Under the pieces are notes generated by a model. The model had not been told where the DNA came from. It saw nothing but the letters and a program-made list of their open reading frames with translations, and did not search any database. DNA of 64,000 bases from QZLE01 sp033852075 (GTDB lineage: Bacteria > Pseudomonadota > Gammaproteobacteria > QZLD01), in assembly GCA_033852075.1 (NCBI GenBank), contig JAWSVC010000027.1, positions 1 through 64,000 on the forward strand, read 5' to 3'. A program made the translations under genes and the position numbers. Positions 18,924 through 27,799 of the stretch are shown piece after piece; within the stretch, counting starts at the first letter, position 1, and every line of letters starts with the position of its first letter.

Positions 18924-20372
18924 TTAGAATTTTAACACCTTAATATTACCATACCCTTTATCAATCAAATTAGAAGCGTGCACCTCACTCATAACACCTT
19001 TATCGCAATAAAATAGGTATTCTTTGTTTTGATCTAAGCTTTCAAATCGATTTTCTATGGCATAAAACGGGATCTGCATCACTTCGTTATTTGGAAGTTC
19101 TATTTCGTCATCTTCTTCAACAGGATAACGCAAATCAACAACCACCTGCCCTTTTTGCGGTATTGATACAATACTTGCTGATGTTATCTTAGAGTCTGCA
19201 ACTCCCAAAACTTTGTCTATTGATTCAACTTTTGCTGCTGCTATTGCGTTATCAAGAACTGAAAAATCAAATTCAGACTCAACTTCATTCGCTTGTTCAA
19301 ATGATGCCTTAACCGTTGGTCTATCAGATATTACTCCGCAATATTCAGGTATGTTTTTAACAAAATCCTCGGTACCAATTTTTCTGGCAATATCAATAAT
19401 GTCATTTTTATCCATAGTTGCGATTGGACGCAATACCATCTTATCTGTAACTTTATCAATTACAGCTAGATTACGTAGTGTTTGACTTGAAACCTGTGCG
19501 ACACTTTCCCCGGTAACCAATGCGTCTATTTCCATTTTTTCGGCAACTTTTGTAGCAGCTCTTAGCATCATCCTTTTTAATACAACTCCCATGTAAGAGT
19601 TCTTAACCTTTGCAAGAATTTCCCCAATAACATCCTCAAAAGGGATTGTAATAAATTTAACTTTATGCGAACTGCTATAGTTTTCCCATATATATTGAGA
19701 AACCTGTTTCACCCCGGTTTCATGAGCCTTTCCACCAAGACTAAAAAATACATAGTGAGATTTAATACCGCGGCGAATCATTTTATAGGTTGCTACAGTT
19801 GAGTCAAAACCTCCTGAAATAAGCGATAAAACATCGCTTTGAGTTCCTAATGGAAAACCGCCAAGTCCTTTTAAACGCTGAGATATAAGAAACACATGAT
19901 TATCTTTAATCTCCATTGATATAAGTTCTTCAGGATTATGTAAATCTACTCTGCATGAAGGAACATTGCGTAATAAAACTCCACCACATGAACGCTCTAT
20001 ATCTAATGAATTAAATTGATGTTTGCCACTACGCTTAACACGAACAACAAAAGACTTGTTCTCTACCCTACTACAACATTCTTGCTCTACGATATTTTCA
20101 ATATCTTGCTGTGTATCAAATTCAAGTTTATCTACAACTAAAACCGTATCAACCCCAGGAATTTTTGTAACGGCATCTAATAAAATCTGAGTTTTTGTTG
20201 ATCCATCAGGGATACTGATTTCAATCTTATCCCAAAATGCCTGAACAGATACTCCATCATCAATTCGCGTCAGTACAGTGCGTAAATTTTTACGTAAAAT
20301 TCCGATAAAATTTTTACGAACACTACGGCTTTTAGTAATTATTTCGGGGAATACTTTTATAACTAGAATCAT
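18924..20372 (-). CDS. thiI: tRNA 4-thiouridine synthase / thiamine thiazole sulfurtransferase ThiI
   Basis: ThiI transfers sulfur to uridine 8 of tRNA and, in many bacteria, to ThiS for thiazole synthesis. At 482 residues it equals E. coli ThiI in length. A ferredoxin-like/THUMP region (about 1-165) is followed by the PP-loop LSLISGGFDSTVATYKMIRRG near 180. The C-terminal rhodanese domain has the catalytic FYCDKGVMS cysteine at position 456, and the partner cysteine is in PEYCGVISDRPTVKA. Both match E. coli positions and are needed for the persulfide relay. The rhodanese extension is typical of gammaproteobacterial ThiI. Its upstream region carries a double-hairpin repeat; nadA lies further upstream on the same strand. 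Confidence 0.95.
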   Translation of the reverse strand: MILVIKVFPEIITKSRSVRKNFIGILRKNLRTVLTRIDDGVSVQAFWDKIEISIPDGSTKTQILLDAVTKIPGVDTVLVVDKLEFDTQQDIENIVEQECCSRVENKSFVVRVKRSGKHQFNSLDIERSCGGVLLRNVPSCRVDLHNPEELISMEIKDNHVFLISQRLKGLGGFPLGTQSDVLSLISGGFDSTVATYKMIRRGIKSHYVFFSLGGKAHETGVKQVSQYIWENYSSSHKVKFITIPFEDVIGEILAKVKNSYMGVVLKRMMLRAATKVAEKMEIDALVTGESVAQVSSQTLRNLAVIDKVTDKMVLRPIATMDKNDIIDIARKIGTEDFVKNIPEYCGVISDRPTVKASFEQANEVESEFDFSVLDNAIAAAKVESIDKVLGVADSKITSASIVSIPQKGQVVVDLRYPVEEDDEIELPNNEVMQIPFYAIENRFESLDQNKEYLFYCDKGVMSEVHASNLIDKGYGNIKVLKF

Positions 20373-20392
20373 GATTAATACTCAATTTCGCT

Positions 20393-20449
20393 ATACCGGC
20401 GAAGGCCAGTATCCAGAAAGGTAGTTCATATTCCCGCCTTCGCGGGAAT
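20393..20449. repeat. REP/dRS3-like double hairpin between nadA and thiI
   Basis: Two hairpins stand side by side. The first pairs 20393-20400 with 20405-20412 around a GAAG loop (one mismatch). The second pairs 20430-20437 (ATTCCCGC) with 20442-20449 around a CTTC loop, with a perfect 8-bp stem. The paired, GC-rich palindromes in an AT-rich background are like REP/BIME elements or Neisseria dRS3-type repeats. Such elements are usually dispersed in many copies, but no second copy of this sequence was noticed in the window. It lies in the thiI leader and may also affect nadA mRNA 3' stability. Confidence 0.65.
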
Positions 20450-20486
20450 AACTTATTTATGAGCGAGAACGACGTAATTCAGAAGG

Positions 20487-21548
20487 CTATCTCTTAAGAC
20501 CTGCTGAAAAATCTAACATTCTTTGAATTGGTTCATAAGCCTTAATTCTAATGTCTTCCGGTACATCTACTTCATTGCCACCAGACTCTAGAACTTCTGA
20601 AAGATTCTTGAGGCCATTCATAGCCATCCATGGGCACAGAGCATGCGCCGGTCTTTTAAACCCATCATCTGTGGTAGATGGAGCGGGAATTAACTCCACT
20701 CCTTCAACAGCCTGTTGCATTCTATAAAATATTCCACTTTCAGTTGCAACTATATATTTTTTAGCCCCTAGATCTTTAACTGCCTTTAGCAACTGAGATG
20801 TAGATCCTACAACATCACCAAGTTCAACAACCGCTATGGGTGATTCTGGATGTACCAAGACTTTAGCATCCGGATATTGTTCCATCATTTTTTTAAGCTG
20901 ATTGGCTTTGAACTCTTCATGAACAATACACGATCCTTGCCACTTAACCATATCAACACCAGTAGTTTTTTCGATATATGTTCCCAGGTGCTTATCAGGC
21001 CCCCAAACAATTTTTTCGCCTTTCTCATGAAGATATTTAACAATATCAAGTGCTATGCTCGATGTAACAACCCAGTCTGATCTAGCCTTAACTGCTGCAC
21101 TAGTATTTGCATAAACAACAACGGTTCTATCTGGGTACTCATCGCAAAATTCGGAAAATGCATCAGCTGGACATGATAAATCTAAAGAACATTCTGCATT
21201 TAAATCTGGCATTATCACGCGTTTTTCCGGACTAAGAATCTTTGATGTTTCGCCCATAAATTTAACACCAAGAACAACTAGAGTCTTTGCAGGATGTTCT
21301 TTCCCAAGTCGAGCCATTTCAAGAGAATCAGCAACAAATCCTCCTGTTTCATCTGCTAATCGCTGAAGATTTGGGTGTGTGTAGAAATGGGCAACAATTA
21401 CTGCATCCTGCTCTTTTAATTGCTGCTTAATCTTATCTGTATAAAATAATCTTTCTTCTTCTGTCAACACCTCTGGTTTTGCCGGAGGAACATAGAAATC
21501 TGGAATTCTACTGGATACATCAATAATTTTTTTGCTGGAGTCTGTCAT
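20487..21548 (-). CDS. nadA: Quinolinate synthase NadA
   Basis: NadA condenses iminoaspartate with dihydroxyacetone phosphate to quinolinate in de novo NAD synthesis, using a [4Fe-4S] cluster. The 353 residues match the usual length. Characteristic segments are IVAHFYTHPNLQRLAD, GVKFMGETSKILSPEK and the three cluster cysteines in LNAECSLD, WQGSCIVHEEF and ALCPWMAMN. No nadB is visible in the window. It is transcribed away from the small lipoprotein gene across a 259-bp AT-rich spacer, which should hold its promoter. Confidence 0.95.
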   Translation of the reverse strand: MTDSSKKIIDVSSRIPDFYVPPAKPEVLTEEERLFYTDKIKQQLKEQDAVIVAHFYTHPNLQRLADETGGFVADSLEMARLGKEHPAKTLVVLGVKFMGETSKILSPEKRVIMPDLNAECSLDLSCPADAFSEFCDEYPDRTVVVYANTSAAVKARSDWVVTSSIALDIVKYLHEKGEKIVWGPDKHLGTYIEKTTGVDMVKWQGSCIVHEEFKANQLKKMMEQYPDAKVLVHPESPIAVVELGDVVGSTSQLLKAVKDLGAKKYIVATESGIFYRMQQAVEGVELIPAPSTTDDGFKRPAHALCPWMAMNGLKNLSEVLESGGNEVDVPEDIRIKAYEPIQRMLDFSAGLKR

Positions 21549-21807
21549 ATAAATATCTCTAAAAGGCTTCTGCGTAAAGATAATAACGCATTCAAGAGCG
21601 CAAATAATATCACTATTACAAACTAATTTCTCTTATGAATGGATAATCAGGTCTGTTAAGTCTGAAAATTATTCTTTTGAATCAATTTCAGCCACATACA
21701 TCAACAATATTCACAATTTTTATAAATATTATTTTATCGCAGAACTATACTTTTCTAATATCTTTGCAATTATTAAATTTAATGGATTAACTGTAAAAGG
21801 ACTTTTT

Positions 21808-22221
21808 ATGAAAAAAATCTCCGCAATATTATCATTTATTTTAATAGTAAGTACTTCGTGCGCATCTAGTTACGGGGGGTACAAGTCTGAAACAACCTAT
21901 AACAAAAAAGAACATAAACATGAATATAAGCATCTAGCAAAAAACGATTCAGGTAAACATAAGGAAAAGAAAAAAAAGGCGCTGCCTCCTGGATTAAAGA
22001 AAAAAGTTGCTAGCGGCAAATCACTTCCTCCAGGCTGGCAAAAGAAAATACGAAAAGGCGAAGTATTAGACCAGGATGTTTATATTAACTCTGTACCGCT
22101 AGATTTTGCTAAATTTCCTCATATTCCGCATGGTAACCCGTTAACCGAGGTTATTCGTGTTCATGACAAAATTCTAAGGATCATGAAAGACTCGCATGAG
22201 GTATTAGAAATACTGAAATAA
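21808..22221 (+). CDS. Small exported RcnB/CigR-like protein, probable lipoprotein
   Basis: The N-terminus (MKKISAILSFILIVSTSC) is a signal peptide ending in a lipobox-like cysteine. A His/Lys-rich segment follows (about residues 30-62). Then comes the repeated motif LPPGLKKKVASGK-SLPPGWQKKIRKGEVLD, seen in RcnB/CigR-type periplasmic proteins. At 137 residues it fits that size. The histidine-rich stretch may bind metal, and RcnB-type proteins are linked to nickel/cobalt homeostasis, but no metal transporter adjoins it. The family call rests on the LPPGW motif; the function is not established. Confidence 0.7.
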   Translation: MKKISAILSFILIVSTSCASSYGGYKSETTYNKKEHKHEYKHLAKNDSGKHKEKKKKALPPGLKKKVASGKSLPPGWQKKIRKGEVLDQDVYINSVPLDFAKFPHIPHGNPLTEVIRVHDKILRIMKDSHEVLEILK

Positions 22222-22231
22222 AATGCACTAA

Positions 22232-22257
22232 AAAGCCCATAGTTCCCTATGGGCTTT
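22232..22257. terminator. Bidirectional intrinsic terminator
   Basis: An 11-bp stem (22232-22242 with 22247-22257, AAAGCCCATAG arms) closes a TTCC loop. A-rich and T-rich flanks let it act on both strands. It sits between the converging lipoprotein gene and the EF-hand gene. Confidence 0.85.
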
Positions 22258-22280
22258 ACTCTTAATAATAATTGTTAATA

Positions 22281-23084
22281 TTAAATTTCATCTTCAGGGC
22301 CATCACCAGGGCCAAAACCTAAATCCTGATTTGGTTTGTTTTTGCGAGGTCCTTTTCTTCCAAACTCATTAATATCAAGATAACCATCCTTATTTGCATC
22401 TCTCATTTCAAAACGCTGTTTTGATCTTTCCTGGCGAAATTTATCCATTTCTGTCTTATCGATTTTACCGTCACCATTAACATCGTGTTTTGCAAATCGT
22501 TCTTCGATAGTAGGTGGTGTTACTTCATCCTTGGTAATCACTCCATCTTTGTTTCTATCCCTGCGATCAAACATTTTATTAACTCTTTCGGTAACCAATT
22601 GTGTCACTTCTGACTTTTCAATTTTGCCATCTTTGTTTAGATCCATTTTTTCCCAGCGTTTTTCTGCTTCAGCTCGACCACGTTTATGATTGCTCATACC
22701 CATTGCATGCTTACCATCTTTTTGTCCAATACCAGCTTTACCTTCTTTTGCTCCTTGCCCTGGTTTATGTCCAATCTTTCCTCCTTTTTTGCCATGCTGA
22801 CCCATAAAGTTTTCATGCCAATGTTTGTATTCATTGAAAGATATAGCGCTATCATTATCTACATCCATTCTTTCCATAAACCCTTCTCGTCTCTTATCCA
22901 AAAATTTATTAGTTGCTGCCTTATATTCGTCATAACTAATTTTTCCATCTTTATTTGCATCTAACTTTTCAAAAACAGCTTCTTTCCCAGGACGAGGTTT
23001 TTGAACGTCTTCTGCAAAAGAGAAAGTTGGAATTAGAGCAATGGACAGTAAGGTACATGCTGATAGTAAGAATCTGTTTTTCAT
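22281..23084 (-). CDS. Exported calcium-binding protein with six EF-hand loops
   Basis: I start at the ATG at 23084 because AAAGGTGA lies just upstream and the protein then opens with a clear signal peptide (MKNRFLLSACTLLSIALIPTFSFA); an in-frame ATG at 23123 lacks both. Six calcium-loop segments are visible: DANKDGKISYDE, DVDNDSAISFNE, DLNKDGKIEKSE, DRNKDGVITKDE, DVNGDGKIDKTE and DANKDGYLDINE. A Gly/Lys/His-rich linker separates the first pair from the other four. The product should be periplasmic and bind several calcium ions. Its role (buffer, sensor or structural) is not shown by context. Confidence 0.85.
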   Translation of the reverse strand: MKNRFLLSACTLLSIALIPTFSFAEDVQKPRPGKEAVFEKLDANKDGKISYDEYKAATNKFLDKRREGFMERMDVDNDSAISFNEYKHWHENFMGQHGKKGGKIGHKPGQGAKEGKAGIGQKDGKHAMGMSNHKRGRAEAEKRWEKMDLNKDGKIEKSEVTQLVTERVNKMFDRRDRNKDGVITKDEVTPPTIEERFAKHDVNGDGKIDKTEMDKFRQERSKQRFEMRDANKDGYLDINEFGRKGPRKNKPNQDLGFGPGDGPEDEI

Positions 23085-23268
23085 TGTATTCACCTTTACT
23101 TTAATAATTTGAACTATACCCATATAACGTGTAAGAAATTTATTGGTTGACTAAAATTTAAATTTTTTTATTTAATTAAGCTAAATACAGTATAAAACTG
23201 ATATAATTATCGTAGATTTATTTAAGGTGTTTGCTTAGACAGGCACCAAGCAGTTAATGGAATAACAT

Positions 23269-24462
23269 ATGTTAAAAGAAATAAATATAGCAGACTTAAA
23301 ACCAGGAATGCTAATCCACAAAGTCTACACAAATGATAAATCAATCGATCTATTATTTCGAAATTTTCACGCAAAAAATATTGAAGATGTCGATCGTCTT
23401 AAAAAATCTGGGATAACAAAAGTAATAATCGACTTAACTAAGCGGCCAGAACAACAAAATGATTCTGTAGAATTAAGCAAAGCAAACGTAAAAAAACGAT
23501 TTGATAATCTAAAGCAGGATATAAAAATTGCGGAAAAGGTATTTAACGAGTCAAAAATTGCAATTGAAAATTTCTATAACAATACTCATTCTGATGATAT
23601 CAATATAAACGACCTATCTCCTGTGCTTGATAAGACATTTGAAAGTATTCGCGAAAACAACCATGCTCTTTTAACAATACTTCATATGCACAGAAACAGT
23701 GATAAATTCTTATCCCATATATTCAGTGTATTAAGCATCGCTACTGCTATCGGTCATAGAATGAACTTCGATGGCGACAATCTGTTTTCGTTAGGAATGT
23801 CCGCTCTTCTGCATGATATTGGTTGGAGCAGACTTCCGACATATTTACCTGAAAAATCAGGCAATTATACAGAAAAAGAGCTAAAACTTGCCAGGCAGCA
23901 TGCTCAATATGGTCTTTCTATCATTGAAAAAATAAAAGAGCTTCCACAAAACGTTATAGATATTTTGAAAGAATATTATATCTATGACAAAAACCACCAT
24001 CTACCACCAAGTCATGATGACTCAATTTTTGCCAATATGGGAAAATTAATTTCAATTGTAGATATTTACGATAGCCTTACGCACGGAATTAAAGGAAAAA
24101 ATCAACGCACACCATACGCTGCACTACAATTTATGTACAAGCAAGCTCAGGATGGAGATATTGATACTGCAATACTAACCCAACTAATCAAACTACTTGG
24201 TGTATATCCAGTAGGTAGCGCGGTTGAACTCTCAAATGGTGAACGCGGAATTGTAATTGAACTTAATAAAGAGCACCCTCTAAAACCAATTATTAAGGTT
24301 TGTTATGATGCAGGTAAAACTCCTATGTCTGAAGAGTTAATCATTGACCTTTCTACAGAAGATTTTGATTCAAAACGAAAAATCAAAGGGGTTATTGACC
24401 CGCAAATGATTGGCGTTGATCCTTATAATTTACTTAAGCTTGATTCTGCTCTGCAATCTTAA
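23269..24462 (+). CDS. HD-GYP-type protein with degenerate GYP motif
   Basis: Residues 1-60 look like the DUF3391 N-terminal domain common before HD-GYP phosphodiesterases (IADLKPGMLIHKVYT). The HD core is kept near residue 183 (ALLHDIGWSRLP), followed by the expected QHAQYGLSIIEK helix. Where canonical enzymes have HHE-x-x-DG-x-GYP there is YYIYDKNHHLPPS, so the GYP signature is lost and several metal ligands are uncertain. Active HD-GYP proteins hydrolyse cyclic di-GMP. This one may be inactive or altered. A helical linker (about 70-120) and a C-terminal beta extension are present. It is divergent from the EF-hand gene. Confidence 0.8.
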   Translation: MLKEINIADLKPGMLIHKVYTNDKSIDLLFRNFHAKNIEDVDRLKKSGITKVIIDLTKRPEQQNDSVELSKANVKKRFDNLKQDIKIAEKVFNESKIAIENFYNNTHSDDININDLSPVLDKTFESIRENNHALLTILHMHRNSDKFLSHIFSVLSIATAIGHRMNFDGDNLFSLGMSALLHDIGWSRLPTYLPEKSGNYTEKELKLARQHAQYGLSIIEKIKELPQNVIDILKEYYIYDKNHHLPPSHDDSIFANMGKLISIVDIYDSLTHGIKGKNQRTPYAALQFMYKQAQDGDIDTAILTQLIKLLGVYPVGSAVELSNGERGIVIELNKEHPLKPIIKVCYDAGKTPMSEELIIDLSTEDFDSKRKIKGVIDPQMIGVDPYNLLKLDSALQS

Positions 24463-24483
24463 GTGACTAATCGAATATACCCA

Positions 24484-24735
24484 TTATAGGCTTTTTAGAT
24501 ATTCACAGATATCACCAGATTCATACATCCATTGAACCTCATCTCCACTTGAGATCTTCAGGCATGGAACGGTCTTTCTACCGGTAGCTGCTATCTGCTC
24601 TTCCATATAATCACTATTTTCTGCAGTATCACAAAGATCAAACTCCTGACTTAGCTCGTCTTTAACTCGCAAAACCTTCTGGCAAAATGGACACTGCGGT
24701 CTGTAATACAAAGCAATATTTTTAATCTCAGGCAT
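24484..24735 (-). CDS. Glutaredoxin
   Basis: An 83-residue thioredoxin-fold protein with a CPFC active site near residues 15-18 (YYRPQCPFCQKV), a TVP cis-proline loop (GRKTVPCLKI) and a C-terminal GDICEYLKSL helix. Dithiol glutaredoxins reduce disulfides or glutathione adducts in the cytoplasm. AGGAGA precedes the start. It lies 48 bases downstream of the M16 protease gene on the same strand and may be co-transcribed with it. Confidence 0.9.
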   Translation of the reverse strand: MPEIKNIALYYRPQCPFCQKVLRVKDELSQEFDLCDTAENSDYMEEQIAATGRKTVPCLKISSGDEVQWMYESGDICEYLKSL

Positions 24736-24783
24736 AATATCTCTCCTATTTACTTCATGTTATCATCGACAACTATCAAAACG

Positions 24784-27690
24784 TTATATCTGAATTATCT
24801 GCATTCCAAGATCAGAAGCTATTCTATGATTTTGTTCATTGGTTACAACAACGCAATTCATGTGATCTGGATTTAGATATTTTTGAGCAACATCTATTAA
24901 ATCATTAATTGTAGTATTGAGTATCCTATCGCGATATTCGAGACGCATCTGTGCAGATATCCCAAATAGACTATTATAGAATGCCTTTTTAGCTTCACCT
25001 GCAGGCGATGATGGTTTATCTAGCGTTCCAATAACCCCGAGGATCGCCTCTTCTAACTGTTTGGTTTCATGATTATTTGAGTATAACCATTGTAAAGATT
25101 TATCAAAGTCATCTAATGTTCCTTCTATTCTTGGATCACGGTATGAATAAAACTTAAATGCTCCGATGCTTGAATCATGGGATGCACCACCGCCATAAGC
25201 CCCTCCTTGCTCCCTGATGGCTGTATGCAGGTAACCATTTTTAAGAAACACAGCCAATACTGCAAGCGCTGCAGCATCTTTATGTTGTGGTGATACCGTA
25301 GGATAAGCCTTTGCGCAAAAATTAATTTGTGTATTGGTAATAAACATATCATTGACTTTGCTATTGGGAACAAAGCTCAGATTAAGATTTTTGGAATCTG
25401 CTGTACATGAATCAAATTTATAAATTTGATTCAATATATCCATGTTATGAGCAAGAGCATCTTGATCAGATATCAGTAATAACTGTTTTTCCTGCAGTTT
25501 TATCGTATTAAAAATAGTAGTTAACACATCAGCAAATTCAGCAATGCCTTCACCTGCTTTGAGTTGATCATCTATGCCTTTGATTCTTTTAATAGATTCA
25601 AGACCGCTCATAACATCAAGTAGTCCAGCTATTGGGGATATAGACCTGGAAGCAGCCTGCATTGCATATATGTGTCCATTACTTGTAATAGAATTTTCTT
25701 TACGCAATCTCATCTGCGCAATCAAATCACCTATACGCTCATATTCATCAAATCTTAGTCTGTTAGACATGTCATCCAACATTGAGATGAATTTTTCAAA
25801 TTTACGATTTAATGCCTTACCGGAATAGGCAATATATCCCAACGTCTTACTTGTATCATCCTTATCTGATCTAAAGCTGGTATAACAACCTATACTTCCA
25901 ACATTAGCAGTCTGCATGTTTTGAATTTGTTTATAATTATAATCAGAAAAACCTAATTCAGATGCTATAGAACAAAAATAAGGCAGATGCTGAAATTGCT
26001 CTTGAGTAAATTCTGGTATCTTAGCAATAATCTGACTATAACTTATCCCATTAGTTGCGCTATTAAACACAGCAACAGGAACACCAGCAACATTCTCTTT
26101 TTTAGCCGTTGGATAATCTATAGTTTTAGGAATATCATTTTTAGTTACCTTTGGTAAGATGGATTCATCGCCTAAGTTTTGCTGTCGATCCATTAAGGCC
26201 TGAGCGTTCTTAATAATTTGGTTTTTTTGGCTATCATCTAACTTGGAATTAATTGATGCTAACTTAGTAAGTTCTGACTGCTGCTTTTTAATATTGTAAT
26301 CAGGATCAGGTTGCATAATAAGCCTAACCTTATGTTTATTATCCAGAATTAGTTTATTGATAAGGTCTTTAATATAAGACTTATTCTTTAGCTTTTGCCT
26401 TAACCTTTCTATTGCAGTATCCAGATTTAATGCACTTATTACATCTCCTCTATGAACAGCTGCAGATACGGCGCTAAATAAAAGTTGGAGACCAAACGGT
26501 TCTCTATCTCCGCCAATTTCACGCTGTGAAAATTCAAGTTGATGTAAGATCGATTCTAAATAATCCTGATCAACACCATCTTCAATGATTTTGTTCAAAC
26601 ACTCTGTTACCTGCTGATCAAACGCATCCATATTTTTAATATCAGCGCCATCAATACCACACATAAACATCATCTCTTTATTAGATGTTTCTATGCCAGT
26701 TAATGGAGATGGTGAATCCGCAAGATCTGTTGTTTCCAATAAGTTTCTTAATGGTGATGCACTGTTTTCCAGAAGAACGCTTGATAAAAACTCTGCTTCC
26801 AAAAGATCATCAATATTTGAGCTTTCTTTTAATAACCACCCAAGAACAAGTTGCCCTTTTCCACTTTGATCTACCGGGGGGAAATACTCAGTAAATGTTT
26901 GTTCGGTGTTATATCTTTGTTCATTTGCGACATCAATTGTTCTATCAAGGCGTTGAAACTTATTTAATACTTTCGCTTCAAAATTTTCTTGGTGCTCTGA
27001 AGCTGTGATATTACCAAATGTAAAAAATATCGCATTACTAGGGTGATAGTGAATTTTGTAAAAATCTTTAAGTTGTTCATAGCTAAGATCAGTTATATTC
27101 TCTGGATCACCACCACTATTAAAATGATAAGTAGCCGTTGGAAACACATGTTTTGTAAGAGCTTGCCATGCAATAGATACCGGCGAACTCATAGCTCCTT
27201 TCATTTCATTAAAAACTACACCTTTATACTCAAGCGGGGATTTGGGGTCATCTATTTTATTAAATTCGTAACGCCATCCTTCCTGAAGAAAATCCAACTC
27301 ATCCAACCTGCTGAAAAAGACTGCATCAAGATAAACATCCAATAGATTATTAAAATCCTTTTTACATTGGGTGGCGAAAGGATATGCAGTCCAGTCACTA
27401 CTGGTCATGGCGTTCATAAATGTATTTAGCGATCTACGAAGCATCATAAAAAAAGGATCTCTTACAGGATACTTCTGACTTCCGCATAAAGCTGTATGCT
27501 CTAATATATGCGCAACACCCGATGAATCAGTTGGAATCGTACGCAAGGCAACCATAAAGACATTTTCGTTATTTTCACAAGCTAAATGATAATGCAGTGC
27601 ACCTGTGACAATATGCTCAAATTCCTGAACTTCAATACTTAATGACTTAATAGTCTCAGTTCTAAGTAATTTAAATGTCTTATATTCCAT
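24784..27690 (-). CDS. M16C zinc metalloprotease (presequence protease-like)
   Basis: I start at the ATG at 27690, preceded by GAGG. At 968 residues it has the size of single-chain M16C (PreP/Cym1-type) peptidases, which degrade short unstructured peptides in a closed chamber. The inverted zinc motif H-x-x-E-H is at about residues 61-65 (AHILEHTALCG), followed by RDPFFMMLRRSLNTFMNA and the distal glutamate in VVFNEMKGAMSSP. The C-terminal half has the expected AYGGGASHDSSIGAF motif. No signal peptide is present, so it should be cytoplasmic. Glutaredoxin follows on the same strand. Confidence 0.92.
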   Translation of the reverse strand: MEYKTFKLLRTETIKSLSIEVQEFEHIVTGALHYHLACENNENVFMVALRTIPTDSSGVAHILEHTALCGSQKYPVRDPFFMMLRRSLNTFMNAMTSSDWTAYPFATQCKKDFNNLLDVYLDAVFFSRLDELDFLQEGWRYEFNKIDDPKSPLEYKGVVFNEMKGAMSSPVSIAWQALTKHVFPTATYHFNSGGDPENITDLSYEQLKDFYKIHYHPSNAIFFTFGNITASEHQENFEAKVLNKFQRLDRTIDVANEQRYNTEQTFTEYFPPVDQSGKGQLVLGWLLKESSNIDDLLEAEFLSSVLLENSASPLRNLLETTDLADSPSPLTGIETSNKEMMFMCGIDGADIKNMDAFDQQVTECLNKIIEDGVDQDYLESILHQLEFSQREIGGDREPFGLQLLFSAVSAAVHRGDVISALNLDTAIERLRQKLKNKSYIKDLINKLILDNKHKVRLIMQPDPDYNIKKQQSELTKLASINSKLDDSQKNQIIKNAQALMDRQQNLGDESILPKVTKNDIPKTIDYPTAKKENVAGVPVAVFNSATNGISYSQIIAKIPEFTQEQFQHLPYFCSIASELGFSDYNYKQIQNMQTANVGSIGCYTSFRSDKDDTSKTLGYIAYSGKALNRKFEKFISMLDDMSNRLRFDEYERIGDLIAQMRLRKENSITSNGHIYAMQAASRSISPIAGLLDVMSGLESIKRIKGIDDQLKAGEGIAEFADVLTTIFNTIKLQEKQLLLISDQDALAHNMDILNQIYKFDSCTADSKNLNLSFVPNSKVNDMFITNTQINFCAKAYPTVSPQHKDAAALAVLAVFLKNGYLHTAIREQGGAYGGGASHDSSIGAFKFYSYRDPRIEGTLDDFDKSLQWLYSNNHETKQLEEAILGVIGTLDKPSSPAGEAKKAFYNSLFGISAQMRLEYRDRILNTTINDLIDVAQKYLNPDHMNCVVVTNEQNHRIASDLGMQIIQI

Positions 27691-27799
27691 CAAATCCTCA
27701 TTTATGTTGTTTTTAAGTTATCGTCCATATCGACTCAATAGTTCTCTTAAACTATTATATCGTTATAATGAATAGCCGCTCACTATAATTGGAACTACA

